Of a DNA stretch of 64,000 nt, positions 53,844 through 62,932 are shown one piece after another. Source of the DNA: Longitalea arenae (lineage in GTDB: Bacteria > Bacteroidota > Bacteroidia > Chitinophagales > Chitinophagaceae); the NCBI RefSeq assembly GCF_016924755.1, contig NZ_JAFFJX010000001.1:496001-560000 (forward strand). The letters run 5' to 3'. Every line of letters starts with the position of its first letter. Position 1 is the first letter of the stretch. The notes beneath the pieces are model-generated. The model made no database searches. It was not told where the DNA came from and saw nothing but the letters and a program-made list of their open reading frames with translations. The translations under genes were made by a program, and so were the position numbers.

Positions 53844-56768
53844 ATGAACAATTCTTTACAGCAGTTGGCTAAGGACCTGGAAGGCGAATTGTATTTCGAT
53901 AAAACCATGCGGGTTCTTTATGCTACTGATGCCTCGGCCTATCGCGAAATGCCCCTGGCTGTAGCCATACCCCGGAATGTGGATGATATTAAAAAGCTCA
54001 TCAGCTTTGCCCATACGCATAAAACCTCACTGATACCAAGAACAGCGGGAACCTCCTTGGCTGGCCAGGTAGTTGGGAATGGGATCGTGGTAGATGTTTC
54101 CAAAAACTTTACGCAGATACTTGAACTGAATGCGGCTGAAAAATGGGTGCGCGTTCAACCCGGCGTTATCCGCGATGAATTGAACCTGTTCCTTAAGCCG
54201 CATGGGCTGTATTTTGGTCCCGAAACCTCTACCGCCAACCGGGCCATGATCGGTGGTATGGTGGGCAATAACTCATGTGGTTCCAACTCGGTGGTTTATC
54301 GCAGCACGCGCGAACATTTGCTCGAAGTAAAAGCTTTGCTGAGCGATGGCTCCGAAGCGGTGTTTTCGTCCATGAGCATCGACGAATTCCATCAAAAATG
54401 TGAAGGTGATACCCTGGAAGGCAATATTTATAAAACGGTGCGCAGCCTGTTGAGCGACTACAACAACCAGGTTGAGATCAGGAAAGAATTTCCCAAGCAA
54501 AGCATTGAAAGACGTAATACAGGATATGCAGTGGATATGTTGCTGGAAATGGCGCCATTCACCGCAGGCGGTCCTGATTTTAATTTCTGCAGCCTCATCG
54601 CCGGCTCTGAAGGGACCCTGGCATTTATTACCGAAATAAAGCTGAATGTAGTGCCGCTGCCGCCGAAAGAGGTAGGCCTTTTATGCGTGCATTTCAATAC
54701 GATCGATGAATCGCTGCGCGCCAATCTGATCGCATTGCAATACAGCCCCAGTGCCAGCGAGCTGATCGATCATTATATTCTTGAATGTACAAAAGATAAT
54801 ATCGAGCAAAGCAAGAACCGCTTTTTTGTGCAGGGCGACCCGGGCGCTATTCTCGTAATAGAATTTGCCAGAAATACGCGCGAAGAGGTCATTGAGATCG
54901 CCGGTAAGGTGGAAGCTGACATGCGCGCCGCCGGACTTGGTTATCATTTCCCATTACTGTTTGGCGCAGATACTAAAAAGATCTGGACCTTACGGAAAGC
55001 TGGTTTGGGATTGCTGGGCAATTTGCCGGGCGATGAAAAAGCCGTACCGGTTATTGAAGATACGGCGGTAGACGTGAATGACCTCCCGGCTTATATCCGC
55101 GACTTTAATGAAATACTGAAGAAATACGGCCTGTATTCTGTGCATTACGCGCATGCCGGTTCGGGTGAAATCCATTTGCGCCCTATCCTTAACTTAAAGA
55201 CCGAGGAAGGCAATAAGTTATTCAGGACCATTGCCGAAGAAATTGCCACCCTGGTTAAAAAATATTCCGGTTCATTGAGTGGTGAACATGGCGATGGCCG
55301 GTTACGCGGTGAATTCATTCCGCAAATGGTGGGTGAAAAGAATTATCAGTTACTCAAGCAGATCAAGTATACCTGGGACCCGGAAAACATTTTCAACCCG
55401 AACAAGATCGTGGATACACCATCCATGAACAGTTACTTACGCTATACGCCCGGGCAAAAGACGCCGGCCTTCAATACGATCTTCCGGTACCATAATCAGG
55501 ATGTATTGCAACATGCAGAACAATGTAACGGTTCAGGCGATTGCCGTAAAACGCATTTGTCGGGCGGAACCATGTGTCCTTCCTTTATGGCAACCCGTAA
55601 CGAAAAAGATACGACCCGGGCAAGAGCGAATATCCTGCGTGAGTTCCTCACCCGTTCCGAAAAAGTGAACCGCTTCGATCATGAGGAGATCTATGAGGTC
55701 ATGGACCTTTGCCTGAGCTGTAAGGGCTGTAAATCGGAATGTCCGTCGAATGTAGACGTGGCCAAACTGAAAGCCGAGTTCCTGCAGCATTATTACGATG
55801 CCAACGGCGTGCCTTTCCGGGCCAAACTGATTGCCGGTTTTTCCAGTTCGGCAAAACTGGGCGCCATTGCTCCGGGACTGTACAATTTTGCTGTGACCAA
55901 CCCGGTCATTGGTAAAATGATAAAGAAGTTTTCAGGCTTCGCCGTTGAGCGTTCCATGCCCACAATGTATAAAACAACCTTGCTGAGCTGGTATAAGAAG
56001 AACGCCAAAAGCGCCACATCGCCCAATGGTAAAGGCGATAAAAAGGTCTATCTCTTCTGCGATGAATTCACCAATTACAATGATACCGAGATCGGCATCA
56101 AAGCGATCAGGTTATTGGAGAAGCTGGGTTATGAGGTTGTTATTCCTCATCATATTGAAAGTGGAAGAACCTGGCTGTCGAAGGGATTGTTGCGCAAGGC
56201 AAAAGAGATCGTAAATAAAAATATTGGATTGCTGTATCCGATCATTTCGGAAGAAACGCCGCTCATTGGAATTGAACCATCGGCCATTCTCACCTTCCGC
56301 GACGAATACATTGACCTGGCTACAGATGAGCACCTGGAAGCAGCGAGAGAACTGAGCAAACATGTATTTACGTTTGAAGAATTCATAGCCCGCGAAATAG
56401 AGAAAGGCGCCATTCGTAAAGAACAGTTCACCACAGAGAAAAAAGTGATACAGTTACATGGCCATTGCCAGCAAAAATCATTGTCTTCTACCAGTTATTC
56501 GGTAAAAGTGATGACATTGCCGGTAAACTATACGGTGCAAACCATCCCTTCCGGTTGTTGTGGTATGGCCGGTTCATTTGGTTTTGAAAAAGAGCATTAT
56601 GACCTGTCAATGAAAATTGGCGAGCTGGTATTATTCCCCACTGTTCGCAAGCAAGCTGAAGATGTGATCATTGCTGCCCCGGGCACGAGTTGCCGCCACC
56701 AGGTAAAAGATGGTACGGGCCGCCATGCCTTACATCCGGTAGAAGTGCTTTTCGATGCACTTGTTTAA
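53844..56768 (+). CDS. FAD-linked D-2-hydroxyacid dehydrogenase with Fe-S and CCG domains (YdiJ-like)
   Basis: About 974 residues from ATG 53844. The N-terminal half is an FAD-binding type-4 domain (TAGTSLAGQVVGNGIVV; GSEGTLAFITEI; HAGSGEIHLRP). The middle has two cysteine clusters for Fe-S centres, near residue 561 (CNGSGDCRKTH) and 621 (CLSCKGCKSECP). The C-terminal CCG-type domain has HCQQK and PSGCCGMAGSFG. This order matches YdiJ/GlcD-GlcF fusions, which oxidise D-2-hydroxyglutarate, D-lactate or related acids and feed electrons to the respiratory chain. The substrate is not fixed by sequence. Confidence 0.9.
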   Translation: MNNSLQQLAKDLEGELYFDKTMRVLYATDASAYREMPLAVAIPRNVDDIKKLISFAHTHKTSLIPRTAGTSLAGQVVGNGIVVDVSKNFTQILELNAAEKWVRVQPGVIRDELNLFLKPHGLYFGPETSTANRAMIGGMVGNNSCGSNSVVYRSTREHLLEVKALLSDGSEAVFSSMSIDEFHQKCEGDTLEGNIYKTVRSLLSDYNNQVEIRKEFPKQSIERRNTGYAVDMLLEMAPFTAGGPDFNFCSLIAGSEGTLAFITEIKLNVVPLPPKEVGLLCVHFNTIDESLRANLIALQYSPSASELIDHYILECTKDNIEQSKNRFFVQGDPGAILVIEFARNTREEVIEIAGKVEADMRAAGLGYHFPLLFGADTKKIWTLRKAGLGLLGNLPGDEKAVPVIEDTAVDVNDLPAYIRDFNEILKKYGLYSVHYAHAGSGEIHLRPILNLKTEEGNKLFRTIAEEIATLVKKYSGSLSGEHGDGRLRGEFIPQMVGEKNYQLLKQIKYTWDPENIFNPNKIVDTPSMNSYLRYTPGQKTPAFNTIFRYHNQDVLQHAEQCNGSGDCRKTHLSGGTMCPSFMATRNEKDTTRARANILREFLTRSEKVNRFDHEEIYEVMDLCLSCKGCKSECPSNVDVAKLKAEFLQHYYDANGVPFRAKLIAGFSSSAKLGAIAPGLYNFAVTNPVIGKMIKKFSGFAVERSMPTMYKTTLLSWYKKNAKSATSPNGKGDKKVYLFCDEFTNYNDTEIGIKAIRLLEKLGYEVVIPHHIESGRTWLSKGLLRKAKEIVNKNIGLLYPIISEETPLIGIEPSAILTFRDEYIDLATDEHLEAARELSKHVFTFEEFIAREIEKGAIRKEQFTTEKKVIQLHGHCQQKSLSSTSYSVKVMTLPVNYTVQTIPSGCCGMAGSFGFEKEHYDLSMKIGELVLFPTVRKQAEDVIIAAPGTSCRHQVKDGTGRHALHPVEVLFDALV

Positions 56769-56795
56769 AGATCTATTTCAATGCTGATACTGAGA

Positions 56796-56825
56796 CCATC
56801 CTGCTGCCAGGGTGGTTTTTTATTT
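56796..56825 (+). terminator. Rho-independent terminator after the dehydrogenase gene
   Basis: Arms ACCATCCT and AGGGTGGT form an 8-bp stem with one G-U pair around a 6-nt loop, followed by TTTTTTATTT. It stands 27 nt after the stop at 56768, so it ends that transcript. Confidence 0.75.
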
Positions 56826-56974
56826 CTCAACACTCAATTCTGTGGAAACCGGTGACTGGCTGCGGCCAGCCGCCATTGGTTTCTTCCGCCGTTTGTGGTG
56901 CCAATCGGTCGTTTGTCTAAGAATTCAAAGCATTTTGTTGATTTAAAGGTAATTTAGAAGAGAATTTCGGGGGT

Positions 56975-58006
56975 ATGAATTACAATAAAAGCAATGTCAG
57001 GTTAGGAGTTTTATTTTGGCTGCTTTACTTTTTGTACGAGTGGATAGGGCAGGCTACCATCTCCAATGAATATTACCGTTATTTTATAAATGCCTGTGTT
57101 ATTGTACCCATTGCCGCGCTGGCAACCTGGTTTACTACCCAAATTCTAATAAAGAAATTTCTGCTGAAGAAAAGGCTGGTGGAATTCCGTATCTGGTTTA
57201 TAGTAAGCGTGATCGTGTTTACCCTTGCACGGCGCTCTTTCAATTATTTTTATACCTATCCTACTTTTTATAATACCCATTGGAATCAACCATTCCTGTT
57301 CCCGCCCAAGCTAATTATTGAAGCGGTTAATATCTACCTGATCGTAGCGCTGTATACCATGTTTTATTTTTTGCGGGCCTGGTACGAACAGCAACGGCTG
57401 GCGCAGGAACTGCAGCGCGATAAAGCGGTTGCTCAGCTGGAATTACTGAAGAACCAGGTACAACCACATTTTATTTTCAATACGCTGAATAATATTTATT
57501 CGCTGTCACTGAAAAACAGTCCGCGAACTTCTGACCTTATATACCGGTTGTCGTCTTTGTTAAGCTATATGTTATACGATAGCCGCCAGGAATTCATTCC
57601 GGTAAGCAAGGAGCTGGAATACATTCACAATTATATTGAGCTGGAAAAGATCCGGTATGGTGAGCGCCTGGATGTTTCCGTAAACTGTTTCGATTCCGTT
57701 GATCAGTTCACCATCCCGCCCTTGCTGATATTGCCGCTGGTAGAGAACAGTTTTAAACATGGTGTGAGCAATGATGTGGGCAATAGCTGGATCCGCGTCG
57801 ACCTGTCGGTAAAAGATGACTGGCTTACCGTTAAAATAGAGAACAGCCGGGTGTCAGATACCCTGAACGGTCATGCTGTTTACAAAGGCATAGGCATGGA
57901 AAATGTGAAAAAGCGGCTGGAGATAATTTATCCCGACCGGCATGAATTTAAATGCATGAGCGAAGGCCAGTCGTTCCTTACAATCCTTAAAATTAAAAAA
58001 CGCTGA
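56975..58006 (+). CDS. LytS-type sensor histidine kinase
   Basis: A 343-residue kinase. Four hydrophobic segments (about residues 9-23, 38-55, 72-88, 113-133) precede a short coiled coil (QQRLAQELQRDKAVAQLELL) and a His_kinase domain with H165 in QVQPHFIFNTLNNIYSL. The ATP-binding part has LPLVENSFKHG. It shares a short spacing with the LytTR regulator (the genes are 1 nt apart) and forms a two-component system with it. Its signal is unknown. Confidence 0.93.
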   Translation: MNYNKSNVRLGVLFWLLYFLYEWIGQATISNEYYRYFINACVIVPIAALATWFTTQILIKKFLLKKRLVEFRIWFIVSVIVFTLARRSFNYFYTYPTFYNTHWNQPFLFPPKLIIEAVNIYLIVALYTMFYFLRAWYEQQRLAQELQRDKAVAQLELLKNQVQPHFIFNTLNNIYSLSLKNSPRTSDLIYRLSSLLSYMLYDSRQEFIPVSKELEYIHNYIELEKIRYGERLDVSVNCFDSVDQFTIPPLLILPLVENSFKHGVSNDVGNSWIRVDLSVKDDWLTVKIENSRVSDTLNGHAVYKGIGMENVKKRLEIIYPDRHEFKCMSEGQSFLTILKIKKR

Positions 58007-58007
58007 T

Positions 58008-58718
58008 GTGAAAATACAGTGCCTGATAGTTGATGACGAACCTCCTGCCCGGGAGCTGTTGGCATCCTATATAGAAAAAATGGATGATCTCGAGATCACC
58101 GGCCAGTGCGGTAATGCATTGGAAGCATTTGCCTTTATTCAAAAATACCCGGTCAATATACTTTTTCTCGATATTCAAATGCCGCGGATGAATGGCCTGG
58201 AACTTATTAAATCCCTGCAGGAGCGGCCGCGAATAATACTAACAACCGCCTACCGGGAGTTTGCGGTGGAAGGGTTTGAGCTAGATGTGCTTGATTACCT
58301 CGTAAAGCCGGTATCCTTTGAGCGTTTCCTGAAATCTATTTCAAAATATCACCAATATAATGTACTAAAGCAACCGGCTGCTGTTGACAATAAAGAAGAG
58401 GCCTTTGAGAAGGCCTATATGTATTTTAAAGTGAACAAGGAACTGGTGAAGATCTTTTTAAATGAGATCATCTACATCGAAAGCATTAAAGACTACGTAA
58501 AAATAGTAACGTCCGGCCGCAGTGTGATCACCTACCAACGCATTGGTTATATGGAAGAGAAGTTGCCGGAGAACAAGTTTGTGCGCATCCATAAATCGTA
58601 TATCGTCTCAGTCGATAAAATTGTAAGCTATAATAACGAAGAAGTGAACGTGCAATCTATTTCATTGCCTATCGGCCGGAATTATAAGCAACAATTCCTT
58701 CGGGTGCTCAGTGTTTAA
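58008..58718 (+). CDS. LytTR-type response regulator
   Basis: A 236-residue regulator with a GTG start at 58008 directly after the kinase stop. The receiver has D9/D10 acidic pocket residues, the phosphoacceptor D55 in FLDIQMP, and conserved Thr/Lys near LTTAYRE and LVKPVS. The C-terminal LytTR DNA-binding domain covers about 130-236 (KDYVKI; VRIHKSYIVSVDKI). Targets are not identifiable here; the secreted protein at 58802 or the receptor at 59641 are near. Confidence 0.94.
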   Translation: MKIQCLIVDDEPPARELLASYIEKMDDLEITGQCGNALEAFAFIQKYPVNILFLDIQMPRMNGLELIKSLQERPRIILTTAYREFAVEGFELDVLDYLVKPVSFERFLKSISKYHQYNVLKQPAAVDNKEEAFEKAYMYFKVNKELVKIFLNEIIYIESIKDYVKIVTSGRSVITYQRIGYMEEKLPENKFVRIHKSYIVSVDKIVSYNNEEVNVQSISLPIGRNYKQQFLRVLSV

Positions 58719-58735
58719 ATAACAGCATAAATATT

Positions 58736-58777
58736 AATGGCGGGCAGGGTTTAGTCAATGCTTCCCTGCCCGCCATT
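58736..58777. terminator. Bidirectional terminator between convergent genes
   Basis: A perfect 14-bp stem (AATGGCGGGCAGGG / CCCTGCCCGCCATT) with a 14-nt loop lies between the convergent ends of the response regulator and the secreted-protein gene. AT-rich sequence flanks both sides, but T-tracts are weak. Confidence 0.65.
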
Positions 58778-58801
58778 TACTGGTCGCTTATTGTTAAAGA
58801 G

Positions 58802-59287
58802 TTATTCGCACAATTGTAGGGTCTCCGTTCCATTCGTACTGAACTGAATCAACCGCACTTTGTTGGCTTTGTTATAATGTAAGACCAGGGTGCCATAAGA
58901 GGTTTGATAAGCATCCCAGCTGGCGTCTTTCATTTTGGGATTACCTAATGTTTTGAATAAACTTCCGCGGGCCGCTCCCAGTAAGGGAACACTGAGTTTA
59001 CCTTTAAAGCCTTCCTTGATCTCTATATAATCCCTGCCGGTATAAAACGAAATGCCTTTGTCTTTATAAAATACGCCTTCGCCGCATTTGGCGGTGTCGG
59101 TAGTCGTACTGCTGAAACAAGGCCATTTGCCTTTGATCTGGCCGGCAATGGTATTGGCTTTGAAACCATTTACTTTTCCATCCAGGATATCTACTTCAAA
59201 TGGGGGGCAGGTAACGGTTGCTTTTAACTGAGCCATGGAAACAGCGGCCAGGCAAAGGAAAGCAAATAAAAAACAGATCTTTTTCAT
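58802..59287 (-). CDS. Small secreted hypothetical protein
   Basis: A 161-residue protein with a clear signal peptide (MKKICFLFAFLCLAAVSMA-Q). The mature part contains four cysteines (TCPP, KWPCF, AKCGEG, QLCE), so disulfide bonds are possible. Nothing else is recognised. It is convergent with the LytTR regulator gene. Confidence 0.72.
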   Translation of the reverse strand: MKKICFLFAFLCLAAVSMAQLKATVTCPPFEVDILDGKVNGFKANTIAGQIKGKWPCFSSTTTDTAKCGEGVFYKDKGISFYTGRDYIEIKEGFKGKLSVPLLGAARGSLFKTLGNPKMKDASWDAYQTSYGTLVLHYNKANKVRLIQFSTNGTETLQLCE

Positions 59288-59640
59288 ATTAGTGATTTTT
59301 TGAGGGGCGCGCAGCCTGCAGCTTACAGGGCGGCGCTCTCATATATACAAAATCCTTGCTAGAATTAACCGGTTGAATCAATTTATTTTACTTAAATTAG
59401 GATACTGTTAATATCAGACTGCCCGGATCGTGAATCCCGAAACAGGTGAACGGAAAATCTTCTTATCTATTTGTAAATCTGGCAGCTACCTTCTGTAAAA
59501 ATCCGCGGCTTATTTAATCTGTATCGTTTATGCCGGGCCATTGAAAAGAACTGATTAGTCGCATACCCCCGATGCCCGTCCTTCAATGTACTAAATGATC
59601 AGTAAGTCAGACTGGTATTCATAAACAAAAAACAACTGCT
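59288..59640. other. Divergent intergenic region, 353 nt
   Basis: It should hold promoters for the leftward secreted-protein gene and the rightward TonB receptor gene. The palindrome AACCGGTT is present near 59367-59374. No promoter matched the Bacteroidota consensus well, and I see no RNA gene or small reading frame worth reporting. Confidence 0.4.
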
Positions 59641-62600
59641 ATGAGACATGATGCAAAGCATGCGATTATTTTGCTGCTCTTATTTTCGATATGCCCACCG
59701 GTTTTATATTCCCAGGTTACTACCGCCACACTCAGCGGTATCGTTAAAGATCCCAAAGGCGCACCGCTGCCATCGGCAACAGTAGTAGTTGAATATGCCG
59801 ATGCCGGTTTCAAACAGTCGCTGGCTACAAGAGCCGATGGCCGGTTTACGGTTCCGAACCTGCGGGTGGGTGGTCCATACAGGGTGACGGTCACCTTTAT
59901 AAATTTTCAACAATCGGTTGTTGACAATGTATTCCTCGAGCTGGGGCAGGATAACTCCGTCAACATTCAGCTAAAGGAAAAAGCTGCCGAACTGCAGCAG
60001 ATAACGGTCACGGGCAGGTCGGCCATCTTTGATAACAAAAAGACCGGCGCTTCCACGAATATCAACAGCCGACTGATCCGCGCCCTGCCTACCATTTCCC
60101 GTTCTGCCGATGATTATATCAGGCTTACCCCATCTGCCTCGTTCACTTATAATGGACTTTCTTTTGCCGGCCGTAATGGACAATACAATAATTTTTCCCT
60201 GGATGGCGCTGTTTTCAATAATCCATTCGGCTTGGATGCACCAACGCCCGGTGGGCAAACCAATGCCCAGCCCATTTCCCTGGACGCCATTGATCAGATC
60301 CAGGTGAATATAGCACCTTATGATGTTACTCAGGCGGGCTTCACGGGTGCAGGCATAAATACCGTTACCAGGTCAGGGAATAACAATTTTACAGGTACAG
60401 TATATGGCTTTTACCGGAACGAATCCCTAACCGGTTCAAAAACAGAAAAGAATAAACTGGTATTGCCCGATCTGAAACAATTGCAGGCCGGCTTTGCATT
60501 AGGCGGCCCCGTTATAAAAGACAAGTTGTTCTATTTTATAAGTTTTGAAACGGAACAGCGGAGCGATCAGGCCTCATCCTATGTAGCCCAAAACAGCACA
60601 AATGTTGGAAAGACCAATACCAGCAGGGTGCTGGAATCGGACCTGCAACAGGTGAGCTCCATCCTGCAATCAAAATTCAATTACCAAACAGGTCCCTATC
60701 AAAATTATACCCTCGACCAAACAAATTATAAATGGCTGATCAAGGCCGACTGGAACATAAACGCCAATCACCGCCTCTCATTCACTTATAATGGCCTCGA
60801 TGCCAGTAAGGACAAACCGGCGCATCCCAGTGCCATTGGAAGGCGTGGGCCCGATTTTACAACCTTGCAATTCAGGAATTCAGGCTATGAAATGGTAAAC
60901 AAACTGCAGTCATTTGGAGCAGAACTGAAATCGAATTTCCGCAGCGACTATGCCAATAAATTGCGGGTGGTGTACACTACCTTCCGCGACAAACGCAATC
61001 CATTTTCCTCACCGTTCCCTGTTATTAATATTACGAAGAATGGCGTGCGCTATATCATTGCAGGCCATGAACCGTTTTCAATCAATAACCGCCTGAACCA
61101 GGATGCATTCCAGGTGACCAATAATTTCAATATGTTTTTTGCCAACCACACGGTTACCGCAGGCGCTTCCTTTGAGTCATTCAAATTTGCCAACTCTTTT
61201 AATTTAACCGGCTATAATGCAACTCTCTTTTCAGAAGCCGATATTAGGACCTTTATCGATAGTGTGCCGGTCAGCGGAAATTACGTGTTTGGCGCTTACC
61301 CGCTTGATGTTGATGTGGCATACGCACGCAACCGGGGTATTGCCCAACAATGGACCTGGTACTATTTAACCGTAGGGCAGCTGTCTGCTTATTTGCAGGA
61401 TGAATGGCAGGCAACTAATAATTTAAGGTTGACATTGGGTCTGCGGATGGATATACCTTTTTATTTCAACGCCAGCTACCGGAATCCTATTATGAATGCA
61501 GATGGCAGTTTTTCCGGCAAGTTTGATGAAGGAGAACCTACTTTACCTAACAGAGATAGCCTTATTTTATTCGACAAAGATGGCAGGCGGGTCAGCAACG
61601 GTCCCGGTAGGGATGTTGACAATACGAAGTTCCCAGAAAGAAAGCCCTTGTTCTCACCCCGCTTTGGCTTTAACTGGGATGTCATGGGCGATAAGACCAT
61701 CCAGGTGCGTGGTGGATCAGGTTTGTTTACCGGCCGTTTCCCATTTGTGTGGCTCGGCAACCACATAGGCAATCCTTATAGCTTTTTCTACAATGTAACC
61801 GATCGTGATTTTAAGTGGCCCCAGGTATGGCGTTCAAACCTGGGAACCGATATTAGGATGCCGTTCGGCACCATATTTACCGTTGACCTCGCTTACACCA
61901 AAGATGTGAACGGCATGATGGTGCGGAACTATAAATTAGGTATACCCAGTGGTACTTTGAATTCGGGAACGGGCGACAGGCGCAGGATCTACCTGACAAG
62001 CGACCAGGGTACTGCGAATGCCTATGTATTTACCAATACCAGTGTAGGTTACCAGTTGAATGGAACTTTTCAGGCGCAGCAGTTTTTTGGAAACGGGTTA
62101 TACGCCATGGTAGGGTATAACTATTTGACGGCAAAAGACGCCAGTTCCATTTCTGCAGAAATTTCGAGTGACGCTTTTGACAGAAATCCTATTCTCAATA
62201 ATGCGAATGAGGCGGTTTTGTCGCGTTCGCTGTATGGCAATACGCATCGCATTGTGGCCGCCTTTTCAAAGAAGTTCACGTATACGGAACGGCTTGCTAC
62301 TACGGTTTCCCTGTTTGGTTCCTGGAATTCAGGCAACCGCTTTGCGTATGTATATGGTGGAGATATCAATAACGATGGAACAGGTACCAACGACCTTTTG
62401 TATGTACCTACGGATGCAGAGATCGATAACATGCAATTTTCGCCCCTGATCGATGTGAACGGCAATGTGCAGGATGCGGCAGCACAACGTACTGCATTAA
62501 GGAATTATCTTGCCAACGATAAATACCTCAGTGAGCGCCGGGGCGAATACACGGAAAAGTATGGCGGAGAGAATCCATGGATAGGGCAGGTTGATCTGCG

Positions 62601-62871
62601 CATTCTGCAGGACCTTATTTTAAATCCCAAAAAGAAACCATCAACGCTGCAATTAAGTATCGATTTTGTAAACATCGGTAATTTGCTGAACAGCAATTGG
62701 GGCGTAGTGAAATATGCAACCACCTCGGGCTACTTCCAGCCATTGTCTGTAAGCTATAATAATAATTCGCCTGTTTATCAGTTCGATCCTTCATTAAGAT
62801 CCACCTTCATTACCAGTCCCGATCTTCAATCGCGCTGGCAAATGCAGATTGGATTAAGGTATACTTTTTAA
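59641..62871 (+). CDS. Oar-like TonB-dependent receptor
   Basis: A 1076-residue outer-membrane protein. Signal peptide to about residue 24 (VLYS-Q), a carboxypeptidase-regulatory-like domain at about 28-115 (TATLSGIVKDPKGAPLPSATV), a plug region with PTISRSADDYIRLTPSASF and AGINTVTRSGNNNF, and a long barrel ending GLRYTF. This architecture is the Oar subtype, associated in Bacteroidota and myxobacteria with surface adhesion, secretion or uptake of large molecules. It has no SusD partner beside it. Confidence 0.9.
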   Translation: MRHDAKHAIILLLLFSICPPVLYSQVTTATLSGIVKDPKGAPLPSATVVVEYADAGFKQSLATRADGRFTVPNLRVGGPYRVTVTFINFQQSVVDNVFLELGQDNSVNIQLKEKAAELQQITVTGRSAIFDNKKTGASTNINSRLIRALPTISRSADDYIRLTPSASFTYNGLSFAGRNGQYNNFSLDGAVFNNPFGLDAPTPGGQTNAQPISLDAIDQIQVNIAPYDVTQAGFTGAGINTVTRSGNNNFTGTVYGFYRNESLTGSKTEKNKLVLPDLKQLQAGFALGGPVIKDKLFYFISFETEQRSDQASSYVAQNSTNVGKTNTSRVLESDLQQVSSILQSKFNYQTGPYQNYTLDQTNYKWLIKADWNINANHRLSFTYNGLDASKDKPAHPSAIGRRGPDFTTLQFRNSGYEMVNKLQSFGAELKSNFRSDYANKLRVVYTTFRDKRNPFSSPFPVINITKNGVRYIIAGHEPFSINNRLNQDAFQVTNNFNMFFANHTVTAGASFESFKFANSFNLTGYNATLFSEADIRTFIDSVPVSGNYVFGAYPLDVDVAYARNRGIAQQWTWYYLTVGQLSAYLQDEWQATNNLRLTLGLRMDIPFYFNASYRNPIMNADGSFSGKFDEGEPTLPNRDSLILFDKDGRRVSNGPGRDVDNTKFPERKPLFSPRFGFNWDVMGDKTIQVRGGSGLFTGRFPFVWLGNHIGNPYSFFYNVTDRDFKWPQVWRSNLGTDIRMPFGTIFTVDLAYTKDVNGMMVRNYKLGIPSGTLNSGTGDRRRIYLTSDQGTANAYVFTNTSVGYQLNGTFQAQQFFGNGLYAMVGYNYLTAKDASSISAEISSDAFDRNPILNNANEAVLSRSLYGNTHRIVAAFSKKFTYTERLATTVSLFGSWNSGNRFAYVYGGDINNDGTGTNDLLYVPTDAEIDNMQFSPLIDVNGNVQDAAAQRTALRNYLANDKYLSERRGEYTEKYGGENPWIGQVDLRILQDLILNPKKKPSTLQLSIDFVNIGNLLNSNWGVVKYATTSGYFQPLSVSYNNNSPVYQFDPSLRSTFITSPDLQSRWQMQIGLRYTF

Positions 62872-62895
62872 CGACAAATGCGGAACGCTTAGCGT

Positions 62896-62932
62896 ATGCG
62901 TGCCATGGTTCCGGCAGGGCACGTATCTTTTT
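62896..62932 (+). terminator. Probable terminator after the TonB receptor gene
   Basis: Arms ATGCGTGCC (62896-62904) and GGCACGTAT (62918-62926) form a 9-bp stem with one G-U pair, a 13-nt loop, then CTTTTT. It touches the 3' end of the convergent MFS gene. Confidence 0.5.
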